Below are positions 23,886 to 32,943 of a stretch of DNA of 64,000 bases, one piece after another. The DNA comes from Lysobacteraceae bacterium PS02340 (GTDB lineage: Bacteria > Pseudomonadota > Gammaproteobacteria > Xanthomonadales > Xanthomonadaceae). The position numbers and the translations under genes were made by a program. Position 1 is the stretch's first letter; the number at the start of each line of letters is the position of its first letter. The notes beneath the pieces are model-generated. The model saw only the letters and a list, made by a program, of their open reading frames with translations. It ran no database searches and was not told the DNA's origin. Location: positions 124,001 through 188,000 of the forward strand of contig JASCOC010000002.1 in the NCBI GenBank assembly GCA_029959605.1, in the 5' to 3' direction.

Positions 23886-26681
23886 ATGAAGTCCTACCAC
23901 CCGGCGCGCCGCGCGTCCGGGCCGCGCCCGCGCTGCCTGAGCCGCAGCATCCATTTCCTTCTCGTCGGCGGCATGGTCGCCATGCCGACGCTCGCCCTCG
24001 CGCAGGACGCGCCGGCAGCCGACGACATCCAGGCATTGGACGCCGTCTCGGTCACCGGCAGCTACAGTCGCAGCCTCGAGCAGGCCGTCGATCTGAAGCG
24101 CGACAACGTGGGCTTCTCCGATTCGATCGTCGCCACCGACGTCGCCGATTTCCCCGAACAGAATCTCGCCGAGGCGCTGCAGCGCATGCCCGGCGTCACC
24201 ATCGAACGCAACAAGGGCCTGGGCTCGCGCGTCAACGTGCGCGGCCTGCCGTCAGACTACACGCATGTCTCGATCAACGATCTCGCCACGGCCTCGGGTA
24301 GCGGCGGCCGTGAGGTCGAGTTCGACATCTTCGCGTCGGAGATCATCCAGCAGGTCACCGTGCAGAAGTCTCCGACCGCGGCCGACGAGGAAGGCGGCAT
24401 CGCCGGCTCGGTGAAGATCTCCACAGCGCGCCCGTTTGACTACAGCACGCGCCAGCTGGTCGGCTCGGTCGAAGGCGCACACAACTCGATTTCCGAAGAG
24501 ACCGATCCGAAGGTCTCCTTCCTCGCTTCCGACACCTGGGGCGACTGGGGCGCGCTGGTGTCGTTCTCCAAAGCCAAGCGCACCAACCGCACAGATGGCA
24601 CATCGGGCATCAACTTCCGTCCGATGTCGCGCTTCCTCGGCGCGTCGGGCGTGCGCGGCTCGCAGGCCGAAGCGGTGATCGAGCGCGACACCGGTCGCCA
24701 GATCGGCAATCGCGCGAACACGGCCGAATCGAACCTGATCGTGTTCCAGGACAAGGTCGGCGACCGCGTATTCCTCAACGAGCAGGACAAGTGGGGCGCA
24801 ACCGCGTCGCTGCAGTTCAAGCCTAGCAACGACTTCAGCCTGAGCTTCGACGCCCTGGTCGGCGGCTACGACTCGACCGAAGACGAGTACGACGCCGCCG
24901 CGTACTCCGCATCCAGCCGCAGCACGCTCGAGACCATCCATGCCTACGACGACACCACGCTGGCCGAACACGGCATCCTGGTGCTGCGCGACGTGTCCTA
25001 CACCGCCACGCAGCACGAATTCCTGAGCAAGGAACGCCGCAACGGGACCGACTTCCGCCAGTACAGCGCGGCGCTGGACTGGCGCGGCGACAGCTGGACC
25101 GTCGATGCCCTGCTCGGCTACTCGGGCGCGAAGAAGACGCTCGACTACGCCAACCTCAAGCACGTGGCCTATGCGCCGTCGCGTACGCGCTGGACCGATC
25201 GCAGTGGCGAGACGATCCCGAGCGCGTCGTCGAACGGCTTCGACATGTACGCCTCGCCCGAGCGCTACCTGTTCGAGGCCTACGAGACGACGCTCGAGCA
25301 CATCAGCGACGACAAGTACGCCGCGCAGGTCAACGTGGGCAAGACGCTGGATCTCGCGTTCCTGCCTGCGCTGCGTAGCATCCGCTTCGGCGCCCGGCAC
25401 ACCGACAAGTCCAAGGAACGCCAGTACGGCGAAGCCAAGATCGGCGGCCCGTCGGCCCGCAACAACAGCTGGGTCAACATGCGCACGCTGGCCGACAGCC
25501 AGTTGCAGCCGATCGGCAATATCGTGCCCGGCGGCGCCTATACCGCGCGCGATCTCGACTGGCAGATGGTCGGCAACGACTACGCACGCGACACCTTCCG
25601 CTATGCCGGCTTCTCGACGCCGTTCGACGACGCCCAGTACTACCGCGTCGACGAGCAGGCGACCGCGCTGTATGCGATGACGGATCTCGCCCTCGACCTC
25701 GGTCGCGTACCGGTCGACATCAACGCCGGCGTGCGCTGGGTCGACACCTCGGTGACGTCGTTCGGCTATCACCCGGTGCAGAACCCGGACGGCAGCACCG
25801 GGTACACCGACACGCCGGTGTCGATGGACGGCAACTACAGCGACGTGCTGCCGAGCCTCAACATCACCGCCGAGCTGCGCGACGGGCTGCTGCTGCGCGC
25901 CGCCGCATCGCAGACGCTGATCCGCCCGGCGATGACCGACATCGCCTACAAGCGCACGGCGAGCTGGAGTTCCTACCGCTTCACCGACGGCAATCCGGCG
26001 CTCAAGCCGACCTATGCCGACCAGTGGGAAGTGGGCCTGGAGCAGTATCTCGACAACGGCGGCCTGCTCGCCGCGTCGTACTTCCGCAAGAAGATCGATG
26101 GCGTGGTGATCAACGCACTGACTGGCGTGGTCGAGGACGTGCCGGTCTACAACGCCAACGGCACGCTCAACGGCATCTTCGATTTCGATGTCTACCAGCC
26201 GGTCAATGCGGCGGGCGCCTACGAGGTCGACGGCATCGAGCTCATCGCCCAATTGCCGCTGACGATGCTGCATCCGGCGCTGGAAGGGTTCGGCATCAAC
26301 GCCAACTACACGATGCTCGACAGCTCGCTGGCCGGCGAATCGGACCTCGGTATCCAGACGCCGATGCCCGGCCTGGCCGAGAAGACCTGGAACCTCACCG
26401 CGTACTACGAGAACGACCGCTTCGACGCCCGCGTGTCCTATAACCACAAGAGCGAGTACGTGGAATCGATCGGCTACAACATGTATCCGATCTACCGCGA
26501 CGGCTACGGCCAGCTCGACATCTCGATCGGCCTGCGCCTGGCCGACAATCTCAAGCTGAGCCTCAAGGGCATCAACATGACCGACGAGGCCACGACCGGC
26601 TACACCATGGACCCGTCGTTCCCGACGATGTACGAACTGTCGGGTCGCCGCATCTCGCTGGGGTTGCGCGCGGATTTCTGA
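23886..26681 (+). CDS. TonB-dependent receptor (large, carbohydrate-type)
   Basis: A 931-residue outer-membrane receptor. After a signal peptide ending ALAQ (about residue 39) comes a TonB-box-like DAVSVTGSY (about 51-59), the plug (FPEQNLAEALQRMPGVTIERN, GSRVNVRGLPSDY, VTVQKSPTAADEEGGIAG) and a 22-strand barrel up to the terminal GRRISLGLRADF with the conserved last phenylalanine. The length and plug type match the carbohydrate-associated TonB receptors abundant in xanthomonads. Substrate cannot be assigned. It is divergent from the Tat hydrolase gene and ended by a strong terminator. No sigma/anti-sigma pair is adjacent. Confidence 0.92.
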   Translation: MKSYHPARRASGPRPRCLSRSIHFLLVGGMVAMPTLALAQDAPAADDIQALDAVSVTGSYSRSLEQAVDLKRDNVGFSDSIVATDVADFPEQNLAEALQRMPGVTIERNKGLGSRVNVRGLPSDYTHVSINDLATASGSGGREVEFDIFASEIIQQVTVQKSPTAADEEGGIAGSVKISTARPFDYSTRQLVGSVEGAHNSISEETDPKVSFLASDTWGDWGALVSFSKAKRTNRTDGTSGINFRPMSRFLGASGVRGSQAEAVIERDTGRQIGNRANTAESNLIVFQDKVGDRVFLNEQDKWGATASLQFKPSNDFSLSFDALVGGYDSTEDEYDAAAYSASSRSTLETIHAYDDTTLAEHGILVLRDVSYTATQHEFLSKERRNGTDFRQYSAALDWRGDSWTVDALLGYSGAKKTLDYANLKHVAYAPSRTRWTDRSGETIPSASSNGFDMYASPERYLFEAYETTLEHISDDKYAAQVNVGKTLDLAFLPALRSIRFGARHTDKSKERQYGEAKIGGPSARNNSWVNMRTLADSQLQPIGNIVPGGAYTARDLDWQMVGNDYARDTFRYAGFSTPFDDAQYYRVDEQATALYAMTDLALDLGRVPVDINAGVRWVDTSVTSFGYHPVQNPDGSTGYTDTPVSMDGNYSDVLPSLNITAELRDGLLLRAAASQTLIRPAMTDIAYKRTASWSSYRFTDGNPALKPTYADQWEVGLEQYLDNGGLLAASYFRKKIDGVVINALTGVVEDVPVYNANGTLNGIFDFDVYQPVNAAGAYEVDGIELIAQLPLTMLHPALEGFGINANYTMLDSSLAGESDLGIQTPMPGLAEKTWNLTAYYENDRFDARVSYNHKSEYVESIGYNMYPIYRDGYGQLDISIGLRLADNLKLSLKGINMTDEATTGYTMDPSFPTMYELSGRRISLGLRADF

Positions 26682-26703
26682 GTCCGTCTGCGCAGGCAGT
26701 ACG

Positions 26704-26733
26704 AAAAAGGCCACCGCGTGCGGTGGCCTTTTT
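26704..26733. terminator. bidirectional intrinsic terminator
   Basis: An eight-base stem GGCCACCG / CGGTGGCC with a CGTG loop is flanked by AAAAA on the left and TTTTT on the right. It separates the convergent TonB receptor and M14 peptidase genes. Confidence 0.9.
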
Positions 26734-26755
26734 CATTCCCATGCAGGGAACGCGC

Positions 26756-27688
26756 TCAGCGATGCGCCAGCGCGTAATCCAGCGCGGAGACGATCGATGC
26801 CACCTGCGCGGCATTGCATTCGGTCGGCGTCGTGCGCGGGCTGTCGGGATAGACCTCGGTCGTGGTCACGTACTGCGCGCCGGTGATGCCGGCGCACAGG
26901 CCGAGCTTCTCCAGCGGGTACTCGATCACGCCGTGGGCGACGACGGGCGAACCGATCATCTCGCCGTCCGCATCCGCCGGCGCGATGTGGGTCACCTGCT
27001 CCACCGCGGCGATGACCGCCTGCTGGAACGCGGGCTGCGGGCGCTCGCTGTCGTCGACCAGATAGAAGCCGTCGGGAATGCCGCCCGGCTCGAAGGCCAC
27101 CCCGTCACGCGCGGCGAGTGCGGGACGGAACTCGGATTCGTCGGTATCGGTGGTCTCGTGCAGATCCACATGCACCAGCACGGTGCCCCGCAGCGGCGCG
27201 AGCAGCGCGACCAGCGCGGCTGACTCTTTCGCCGGGCTGCCGGCGCGGAATGCGCGGTTCGGATCGATCGCGTCGATGTTCCAGCGCTGCACGTGCTCGT
27301 AACCCCAAGGGCTGACGCAGGGCACGATCAGCAGATTGATCCGACCGGCGTAGTTCCGGGCTGCCGTTTCGACGAAATCCAGTGCCCCTTCGATGCCGCT
27401 GGTCTCGTAGCCGTGCACGCCACCGGTGATCACGCCGATCGGCAGATCGGGATTCCAGTTCCGGCTGCGGATCGCGAGCAGCGGATACCGGCCACCACCT
27501 TCGCGCCGGCTGTAATCGAGGGTGTCGTAGGTCTCGACGTCGAAGCGGTCGCGCAGCGCATCGATCCGCGTCACGACATCGTCGGCGTGGCTGCGCTGCC
27601 GCACCTGACGGGCCCGCCACGCCGCGCGCTCGGCATCGCCCCAGGGCCGGCCGGGGGTGCCGATCGGATAGAACGGGGTCTGCTGCAT
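26756..27688 (-). CDS. M14-family zinc carboxypeptidase/amidohydrolase (succinylglutamate desuccinylase-like)
   Basis: A 310-residue M14-type protein. The zinc ligands are in GVHGYE (H92, E95) and in VDLHE (H177); IDPNRAF (about residue 141) supplies the substrate-binding Asn-Arg pair. The C-terminal half, including the GAQYVTTTEVYPD segment with the likely catalytic glutamate, fits the aspartoacylase / succinylglutamate desuccinylase branch rather than classical carboxypeptidase A. No signal peptide is visible, so it is cytoplasmic. The substrate may be an N-acyl amino acid or peptide. It lies 59 bases downstream of the GGDEF-EAL gene. Confidence 0.8.
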   Translation of the reverse strand: MQQTPFYPIGTPGRPWGDAERAAWRARQVRQRSHADDVVTRIDALRDRFDVETYDTLDYSRREGGGRYPLLAIRSRNWNPDLPIGVITGGVHGYETSGIEGALDFVETAARNYAGRINLLIVPCVSPWGYEHVQRWNIDAIDPNRAFRAGSPAKESAALVALLAPLRGTVLVHVDLHETTDTDESEFRPALAARDGVAFEPGGIPDGFYLVDDSERPQPAFQQAVIAAVEQVTHIAPADADGEMIGSPVVAHGVIEYPLEKLGLCAGITGAQYVTTTEVYPDSPRTTPTECNAAQVASIVSALDYALAHR

Positions 27689-27747
27689 GGCGTGCTCCGG
27701 TGCTTGAAAATCGCGGGCACTCTAGCATCGTGTCGACGGCGCAGACC

Positions 27748-30633
27748 TCAGACCGGCGCAGGCCGTCCATAGAGATAGCCCTGTCCGTACTGGCAGCCGA
27801 GTTCGTCGAGCATGTCGCGCTGCGCCTGCGTTTCCACGCCTTCGGCGATCGTGTCGATGCCGAGCGTGCCTGCCAGCGCGAGGATCGCGCGCACCAGCGC
27901 CAGGCTTTCGGCGTGCAGATCGCTGCCCAGGCCCTGCACGAAGCTCTGGTCGATCTTCAGCGCCTGGATCGGGAACCGGTGCAGATAGGACAGCGCGGAG
28001 AACCCGGTACCGAAATCGTCCAGCAACGCGAGCACGCCGCGCTCGCGCAGCTGGCTGAGCATGCGCAGCGCCCGCGGCGCATCGTCGAGCAGCGCGACTT
28101 CGGTGATCTCGATGCGCAGACGCCCGGGATCGGCCCCCGCGCTTTCGAGCAGGAACAGCAGGCGTTCGACGAAATCGTCGGAGCGGAAATGCCGCGGCGA
28201 GACGTTGATCGACACGTAACCCGGCGCGTTCGATCCCGCCATGATGCCGATGACCTTGCGGTACATCAGCCAGTCGACCTGTTCGATCAGACCGCTGTCC
28301 TCGCCCACGCCGATGAAGTCGGCCGGCGGCAGGATGCCGTGCAGCTCGTGGCGCCAGCGCAGCAGGGCTTCGTGGCCGATCACCGCGCCGTCGGTCAGGC
28401 GCACGATCGGCTGGAAGAACGGTTCGAATGCATCCTGCAGGATCGCCCGGCGCAAATCCGCTTCGAGATCGAGCAGCCGCGTCGCCTCGGCGCGCATCGC
28501 CTCGTCGAAACGTTCGCTGCGGTCGCGGCCGCAGGCCTTGGCGCGGTACATCGCCGCGTCCGCGTCGCGCAGCAGGCCGTCGCCGTCGGCGCCCGCATGC
28601 GACATCGCGATGCCGATGCTGCCCGAGGGATACAGCTCGCGACCGGCCACCCACATCGGCCGCGACAGCGTCGCCAGCAGCGCGGCGGCCATCGTGTCGG
28701 CGACGCCCGCGTCGTCGACGCCTCCCAGCACCAGCGCGAACTCGTCGCCGCCCAGCCGCGCGGCCATGTCCTGCGGACCGAGCAGCGCCGAGATGCGTTG
28801 CGCGATCTCGACCAGCATCGCGTCGCCGGCGGCGTGGCCGACGCTGTCGTTGACCAGCTTGAAGCGGTCCAGATCGAGGAACAGCACAGCGAACGGCTCC
28901 TGCCGACTCTCCGACGAGGCCAGCGCGGCATTGAGACGTTCGAGCAGCTGCACGCGGTTCGGCAGCCCGGTCAGCGGATCGTGACGCGCCTGGTGCACCA
29001 GCCGCTGCTGCGCCCGCACGCGCTCGCCGATCTGCGCGCGCAGTTCGCGGTTGGCCTCTTCCAGCTCGCGTGTGCGCGCATCGACGCGGAACTCGAGTTC
29101 GGTGTGCGCGGCCTTCAGCGCTTCCTGCGCGCGCTTGCGCTCCAGCGCGCTGTCGATGTGATGCGCGACGAAGGTCAGCAGTGCCTGGTCGCTGTGCGCA
29201 AAGCTGATCTCGGGATCGTAGCTCTGCACCGCGATCACGCCGACCGGCCGGCCATCGCGGCTCAGCGGCACGCCCAGCCAGCACTGCGCCTGGGTACCGC
29301 GACTCTGCAGTTCGCCACTGGCCTCCAGCAGCACGATGCTCTCGCGTCGCGCGAGCAGCGGTTCGCCACTGTCGATGACGTATTCGGTCAGACCATTGGC
29401 CCGTTCGCGTGGACGCCGCGCCACATCGCGCTCGTCGACCGAATACGGAAACTCGAGACGCTGGCCGTCCTGGCTCAACATCGCGATGTAGAAGTTCCGT
29501 GCGTACAGCAGCTCGCCGACGATCGCGTGCAGATCGGCATAGAAGCGCTCGACGCTGCCGGCCGCGACCGAGAGCTCGCTGATCCGGTACAGCGCCCGTT
29601 GCAGCCGCTCGGCGCGGGCGCGCTCGGTGATCTGCGCCTGCAGGCCGAAGTTCGCTTCCTGCAGTTCCTGGGTGCGCGAATCGACGCGGCGCTCGAGTTC
29701 GGCATGCGCCTGCTTGCGGTCGAGCGCGGTGAGGATGTGCTGGGCCACGAATTCGAGCAGCGCACGGTCGTCCTGGCTGTAGCGGTCGGGCCGGTCGTAG
29801 CTCTGCACGACGATCGCGCCGCACACGCGCCCGTCGCGGCGCAGCGGCACGCCCAGCCAGTCGGCGCTGTCGGGGCCGTGCAGCAGATCGCCGTCGTCGA
29901 CACCATGGGCACGCCGCAGCTGTGCCGACGGTCCCAGCATCGGCTGGCCTTCGCGCAACAGCGCGATGGTCAGGCTGTTGGGCATGTCGCTGACGTGCAG
30001 TTCCTGCTCGGGATCGGCGAGCCAGGGATCGAGCGCGTCGACGAAGTACAGGAAGCGCAAGGTCTCGCTGAGATCGTCGTAGAGCACGATGTAGAAGTTC
30101 TCGGCGGTCATCAGGCCGCCGACGACGCCGTGGATGCGCGCCAGCACCTCCCCCATCTCCAGCGACGAGCCGGCCAGGTCGGCGATCTCGTACAGGGCCT
30201 GCTGCAGCCGTTCTGAGCGCTGCAGGGTCGCGACGATGTGTTCGGTGGCCAGCGCATCGAGCGCAGCGAGCAGGCTGTTCGCCGCCAGCCGCGCCCAGGC
30301 GGCGCACATCGCATCGTCGTGCGCCACGTCGACGGCGACCGCGACACGCGCGCCGCCGCGTGTCGCGCGCAGGACGTACGCGCCTTCCGCATTCGCATCG
30401 TCGTCGAGCGCGTCCTGCGCGGTGTCCGCCAGCGCAGCGGACGCGGCCCGTGCGTGGATCGCGCCGCGACCGCCGTAGGGACAGTGCCAGGCGATCGCGA
30501 GCGCCAGCCCGTCGGGCGCGGTGGCGAGAATCTCCCGCGCACGCGCCGCCGCGTCGGCGGACGGCTGGGCGGGCGATTCCGGAAGCTGGCGATCGGACAC
30601 GGGAACTTTGCAGGCCTTGGCTGACACGAGCAT
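27748..30633 (-). CDS. GAF-GAF-GGDEF-EAL cyclic-di-GMP signalling protein
   Basis: A 961-residue soluble regulator. An N-terminal region without clear motif is followed by two GAF domains (about 145-310 and 350-515), each followed by a charged coiled-coil (LERRVDSRTQELQEANFGL; LEFRVDARTRELEEANREL). The GGDEF domain has an intact active site, RLGGDEFALVLG (about 628-632), and the EAL domain has GHEALLRWRHE, DDFGTGFSAL and TIAEGVE, so both synthesis and breakdown of c-di-GMP look possible. I chose the ATG at 30633; the frame is open 67 codons further up and GTG codons at 30627 and 30603 are alternatives. It is divergent from the ECF sigma gene. Confidence 0.88.
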   Translation of the reverse strand: MLVSAKACKVPVSDRQLPESPAQPSADAAARAREILATAPDGLALAIAWHCPYGGRGAIHARAASAALADTAQDALDDDANAEGAYVLRATRGGARVAVAVDVAHDDAMCAAWARLAANSLLAALDALATEHIVATLQRSERLQQALYEIADLAGSSLEMGEVLARIHGVVGGLMTAENFYIVLYDDLSETLRFLYFVDALDPWLADPEQELHVSDMPNSLTIALLREGQPMLGPSAQLRRAHGVDDGDLLHGPDSADWLGVPLRRDGRVCGAIVVQSYDRPDRYSQDDRALLEFVAQHILTALDRKQAHAELERRVDSRTQELQEANFGLQAQITERARAERLQRALYRISELSVAAGSVERFYADLHAIVGELLYARNFYIAMLSQDGQRLEFPYSVDERDVARRPRERANGLTEYVIDSGEPLLARRESIVLLEASGELQSRGTQAQCWLGVPLSRDGRPVGVIAVQSYDPEISFAHSDQALLTFVAHHIDSALERKRAQEALKAAHTELEFRVDARTRELEEANRELRAQIGERVRAQQRLVHQARHDPLTGLPNRVQLLERLNAALASSESRQEPFAVLFLDLDRFKLVNDSVGHAAGDAMLVEIAQRISALLGPQDMAARLGGDEFALVLGGVDDAGVADTMAAALLATLSRPMWVAGRELYPSGSIGIAMSHAGADGDGLLRDADAAMYRAKACGRDRSERFDEAMRAEATRLLDLEADLRRAILQDAFEPFFQPIVRLTDGAVIGHEALLRWRHELHGILPPADFIGVGEDSGLIEQVDWLMYRKVIGIMAGSNAPGYVSINVSPRHFRSDDFVERLLFLLESAGADPGRLRIEITEVALLDDAPRALRMLSQLRERGVLALLDDFGTGFSALSYLHRFPIQALKIDQSFVQGLGSDLHAESLALVRAILALAGTLGIDTIAEGVETQAQRDMLDELGCQYGQGYLYGRPAPV

Positions 30634-30776
30634 AACCAAATCGTCACATCGATCCGTGCCGGCGACCCCATCTGCGACATCCGCACGTTCGACCGTCCAT
30701 GCACGCGCACGTCGCTCCCGCGTTTCCGATCCGTCCGGTCTTCCCGGCCACGTCCGCAGCACGTAACCTGCAGGCC

Positions 30777-31343
30777 ATGCCCGACATCGCCAGCCAGCAG
30801 GAGCCGCCCGGCGACGATGCCCTGATGCAGGCATGGGTCGCGGGCGATGTCGCGGCGTTCGAGACGCTCTACCGCCGTCATCGCGACAAGCTCTACCGGT
30901 TTCTCGTGCGCCAGCTGCGTAATGGCGCGCTGGCCGAGGAGGTGTTCCAGGACATCTGGCAGCGCGTGATCGCCGCGCGCGCCGACTGGAAACCGGACGC
31001 GATGTTCACGACCTGGCTCTACCGCATTGCCCACAATCGTCTCGCCGATCACTGGCGCGCCGCGCAGCACCGTCCGCCGCCGCCCGAGGATGCGGACCTG
31101 CGCACCGCGCGGATCGTCGATCCCGATTCGCCCGAACGGCAGCGCTCCGAGTTCGAGCAGCGTCGCCAGCTGCAACTCGCGTTGGAAGCGTTGCCGGACG
31201 AGCAGCGCGAAGTCGTGCTGCTGCGGCTGGAACAGGAACTGACGCTGGAGGAGATCGGCGAGATCACCGGCGTCGGCCGCGAAACCGTGAAATCGCGACT
31301 GCGCTACGCGATGGACAAACTGCGCACGCTGCTGAACCCATGA
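30777..31343 (+). CDS. ECF-type RNA polymerase sigma factor
   Basis: A 188-residue sigma-70-family factor. Sigma region 2 is FETLYRRHRDKLYRFLVRQ...AEEVFQDIWQRV (about residues 22-62), with TTWLYRIAHNRLADHWR; region 4 is the helix-turn-helix PDEQREVVLLRLEQ..TLEEIGEITGVGRETVKSRLRYAMDKLR near the C-terminus. Region 3 is absent, as in ECF sigmas. The ATG at 30777 is close to the domain start. Its stop overlaps the next gene's ATG (ATGA), and that gene encodes a single-span membrane protein, the usual anti-sigma arrangement. Confidence 0.92.
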   Translation: MPDIASQQEPPGDDALMQAWVAGDVAAFETLYRRHRDKLYRFLVRQLRNGALAEEVFQDIWQRVIAARADWKPDAMFTTWLYRIAHNRLADHWRAAQHRPPPPEDADLRTARIVDPDSPERQRSEFEQRRQLQLALEALPDEQREVVLLRLEQELTLEEIGEITGVGRETVKSRLRYAMDKLRTLLNP

Positions 31344-32353
31344 ACCGACCCGACCGCGAACCGCTGACGCCCGAAGAACGCATGCTGGCCGACCGCCTGG
31401 CACGCGACGGCAGTGCCGCGTCGCCGTCGCCCGCGCTCGATGCGGCGATCCTCGGCGCTGCCCGAGAGGCCGCAGGCGCAACACCCGCGCAGGCGCCGAC
31501 GGCCGTCGCGCACCGACGGGTGCCCCCGCGTCGCCGTCGCTGGCCGTTCGCTGCCGGCATCGCTGCATCGCTGGCATTGGCGGTCGGCATCGCGTGGCAG
31601 TTGCGTCCAGTGCCCGACACCGAAATGCGAGCAGCGTCCGAGATGCCTGCGGCTGCACCCGCGGCGGACATCGCGCCAGCGCCCGAAGCGATGCGTTCTC
31701 GCGAGATCCCGGCACCGCCGCTCGCCGAACCTGCGCCGCCGCCCGCGCAAGTCGTCACCGACGCACCGGCACCTGAGGCGCCCGCCGCAGACGCGGCGCC
31801 GGCGGCTGCACCGACACGCAAGGAGACGGTGAGCGCCGAGTCTACGGACAACGCGTCTTCGGCTTCAGCCGCAAACGTGCAGGCGCCGGCCGAGCGACCG
31901 ACCGCGTTCGGCGCCGACATGCATCCGGCCGCCGCACCGCCGCCACCGGCTGCGATCCCCGCCGCCGCCCAGTCGGTGCCCGCACCGCCAGCACCTGCGC
32001 CTGCACGCGCACCACCACCGGCCCCACCCTCGCCGCCCGCGCCCGCGCCCATGCAGGCGCCCACTGAATCAGCGGCGCGTCGCGCGGCGCCGGCAGCGCC
32101 CGCGCCTGCGGCTGCACGCCAGACACGCGCGGAATCGCAGGCGATGGTGCTCGACTCGATCGACGACGGGCCCGACGACGGCGATCCGCCCGCGTCGGCC
32201 GATGCACCCGAAGTCCGCGCCGCGTGGCTGGCGCGGGTGCGCGAACTGCTCGATGCCGGCCGCATCGGCGAGGCCAAGGCCAGCCTGGCCGAATTCCACC
32301 GCCGGCATCCGCAGGCCGAGCTGCCGCCGGACCTGCGCGCGTTGCTGGACTGA
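31340..32353 (+). CDS. single-span membrane protein, putative anti-sigma factor
   Basis: A 337-residue protein co-translated with the sigma factor (four-base overlap). Residues 1-68 form a charged cytoplasmic part; a transmembrane helix follows RRRRWPF at about 68-86 (AAGIAASLALAVGIAWQL); residues 90-285 are an alanine/proline-rich, probably unstructured periplasmic arm; residues 290-337 form a small helical end (AAWLARVRELLDAGRIGEAKASLAEFHRRHP). The zf-HC2 zinc motif (HxxxCxxC) of many anti-sigmas is missing, so sequestration would use another interface. The low-complexity arm makes alignment unreliable. The gene may sense envelope state. Confidence 0.65.
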   Translation: MNRPDREPLTPEERMLADRLARDGSAASPSPALDAAILGAAREAAGATPAQAPTAVAHRRVPPRRRRWPFAAGIAASLALAVGIAWQLRPVPDTEMRAASEMPAAAPAADIAPAPEAMRSREIPAPPLAEPAPPPAQVVTDAPAPEAPAADAAPAAAPTRKETVSAESTDNASSASAANVQAPAERPTAFGADMHPAAAPPPPAAIPAAAQSVPAPPAPAPARAPPPAPPSPPAPAPMQAPTESAARRAAPAAPAPAAARQTRAESQAMVLDSIDDGPDDGDPPASADAPEVRAAWLARVRELLDAGRIGEAKASLAEFHRRHPQAELPPDLRALLD

Positions 32354-32943
32354 TGCCGCTCGACACGCTCGCAGGACCGGTCGACCACACGCTCGAGGTC
32401 AAGCACAGCCGCTTCATCGCATACGCGGCGCCGGTCGACGATGCCGACGGCGCGGCTGCTTTCATGCAGCAGGTGCACGTCGCCGATGCCACCCACAACT
32501 GCTGGGCCTGGCGCATCGGTGACCAGTACCGCTCCAGCGACGACGGCGAGCCGGCCGGTACGGCCGGTCGACCGATCCTCGCCGCGATCGATGGCCAGGG
32601 CTTCGACCGCATCGCGGTCGTCGTCGTGCGCTGGTACGGCGGCATCAAGCTCGGCGCCGGCGGCCTCGTCCACGCCTACGGCGGCTGCGCAGCCGAGTGC
32701 CTGCGCATCGCGCCCCGCGTCGCGCTGGTCGAGATGGCGACGCTGCGACTGCACGCGCCGTTCGACGCGATCGGCAGCGTGCACACCGCGCTGCCGGGCG
32801 CGCTCGCGGTCAAACGCGAAGAGATCTTCGACACTCGCGGCGTGTCGGTGGTGCTGGACCTGCCGGCGGATCGCGTCGACGACTTGAAAACCCGTCTGCG
32901 CGATGCCACCCGTGACCGGGTCCGCATCGACGACAATGGCTGA
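32353..32943 (+). CDS. yigZ: YigZ/IMPACT family protein
   Basis: A 196-residue IMPACT/YigZ protein. The family signature KHSRFIAYAAPV, DDGEPAGTAGRPIL and VVVRWYGGIKLGAGGLVHAYGG covers residues 17-110, followed by the ferredoxin-like C-terminal half (ALVEMATLRLHAPFDAIGSVHTAL). These proteins are cytoplasmic and thought to act in translation or stress; the E. coli homologue is uncharacterised. It shares TGATG with the anti-sigma gene (one base overlap) and TGATG with the next gene, so four genes are tightly coupled. Confidence 0.9.
   Translation: MPLDTLAGPVDHTLEVKHSRFIAYAAPVDDADGAAAFMQQVHVADATHNCWAWRIGDQYRSSDDGEPAGTAGRPILAAIDGQGFDRIAVVVVRWYGGIKLGAGGLVHAYGGCAAECLRIAPRVALVEMATLRLHAPFDAIGSVHTALPGALAVKREEIFDTRGVSVVLDLPADRVDDLKTRLRDATRDRVRIDDNG

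Noticed and set aside
24252-26714. An 820-codon minus-strand frame through the TonB receptor
   Set aside because: Antisense shadow of the receptor gene; no domain motif.
31340-31550. zf-HC2 zinc motif in the anti-sigma-like protein
   Set aside because: The cytoplasmic part has no cysteine in the needed spacing, so the zinc anti-sigma label is not used.
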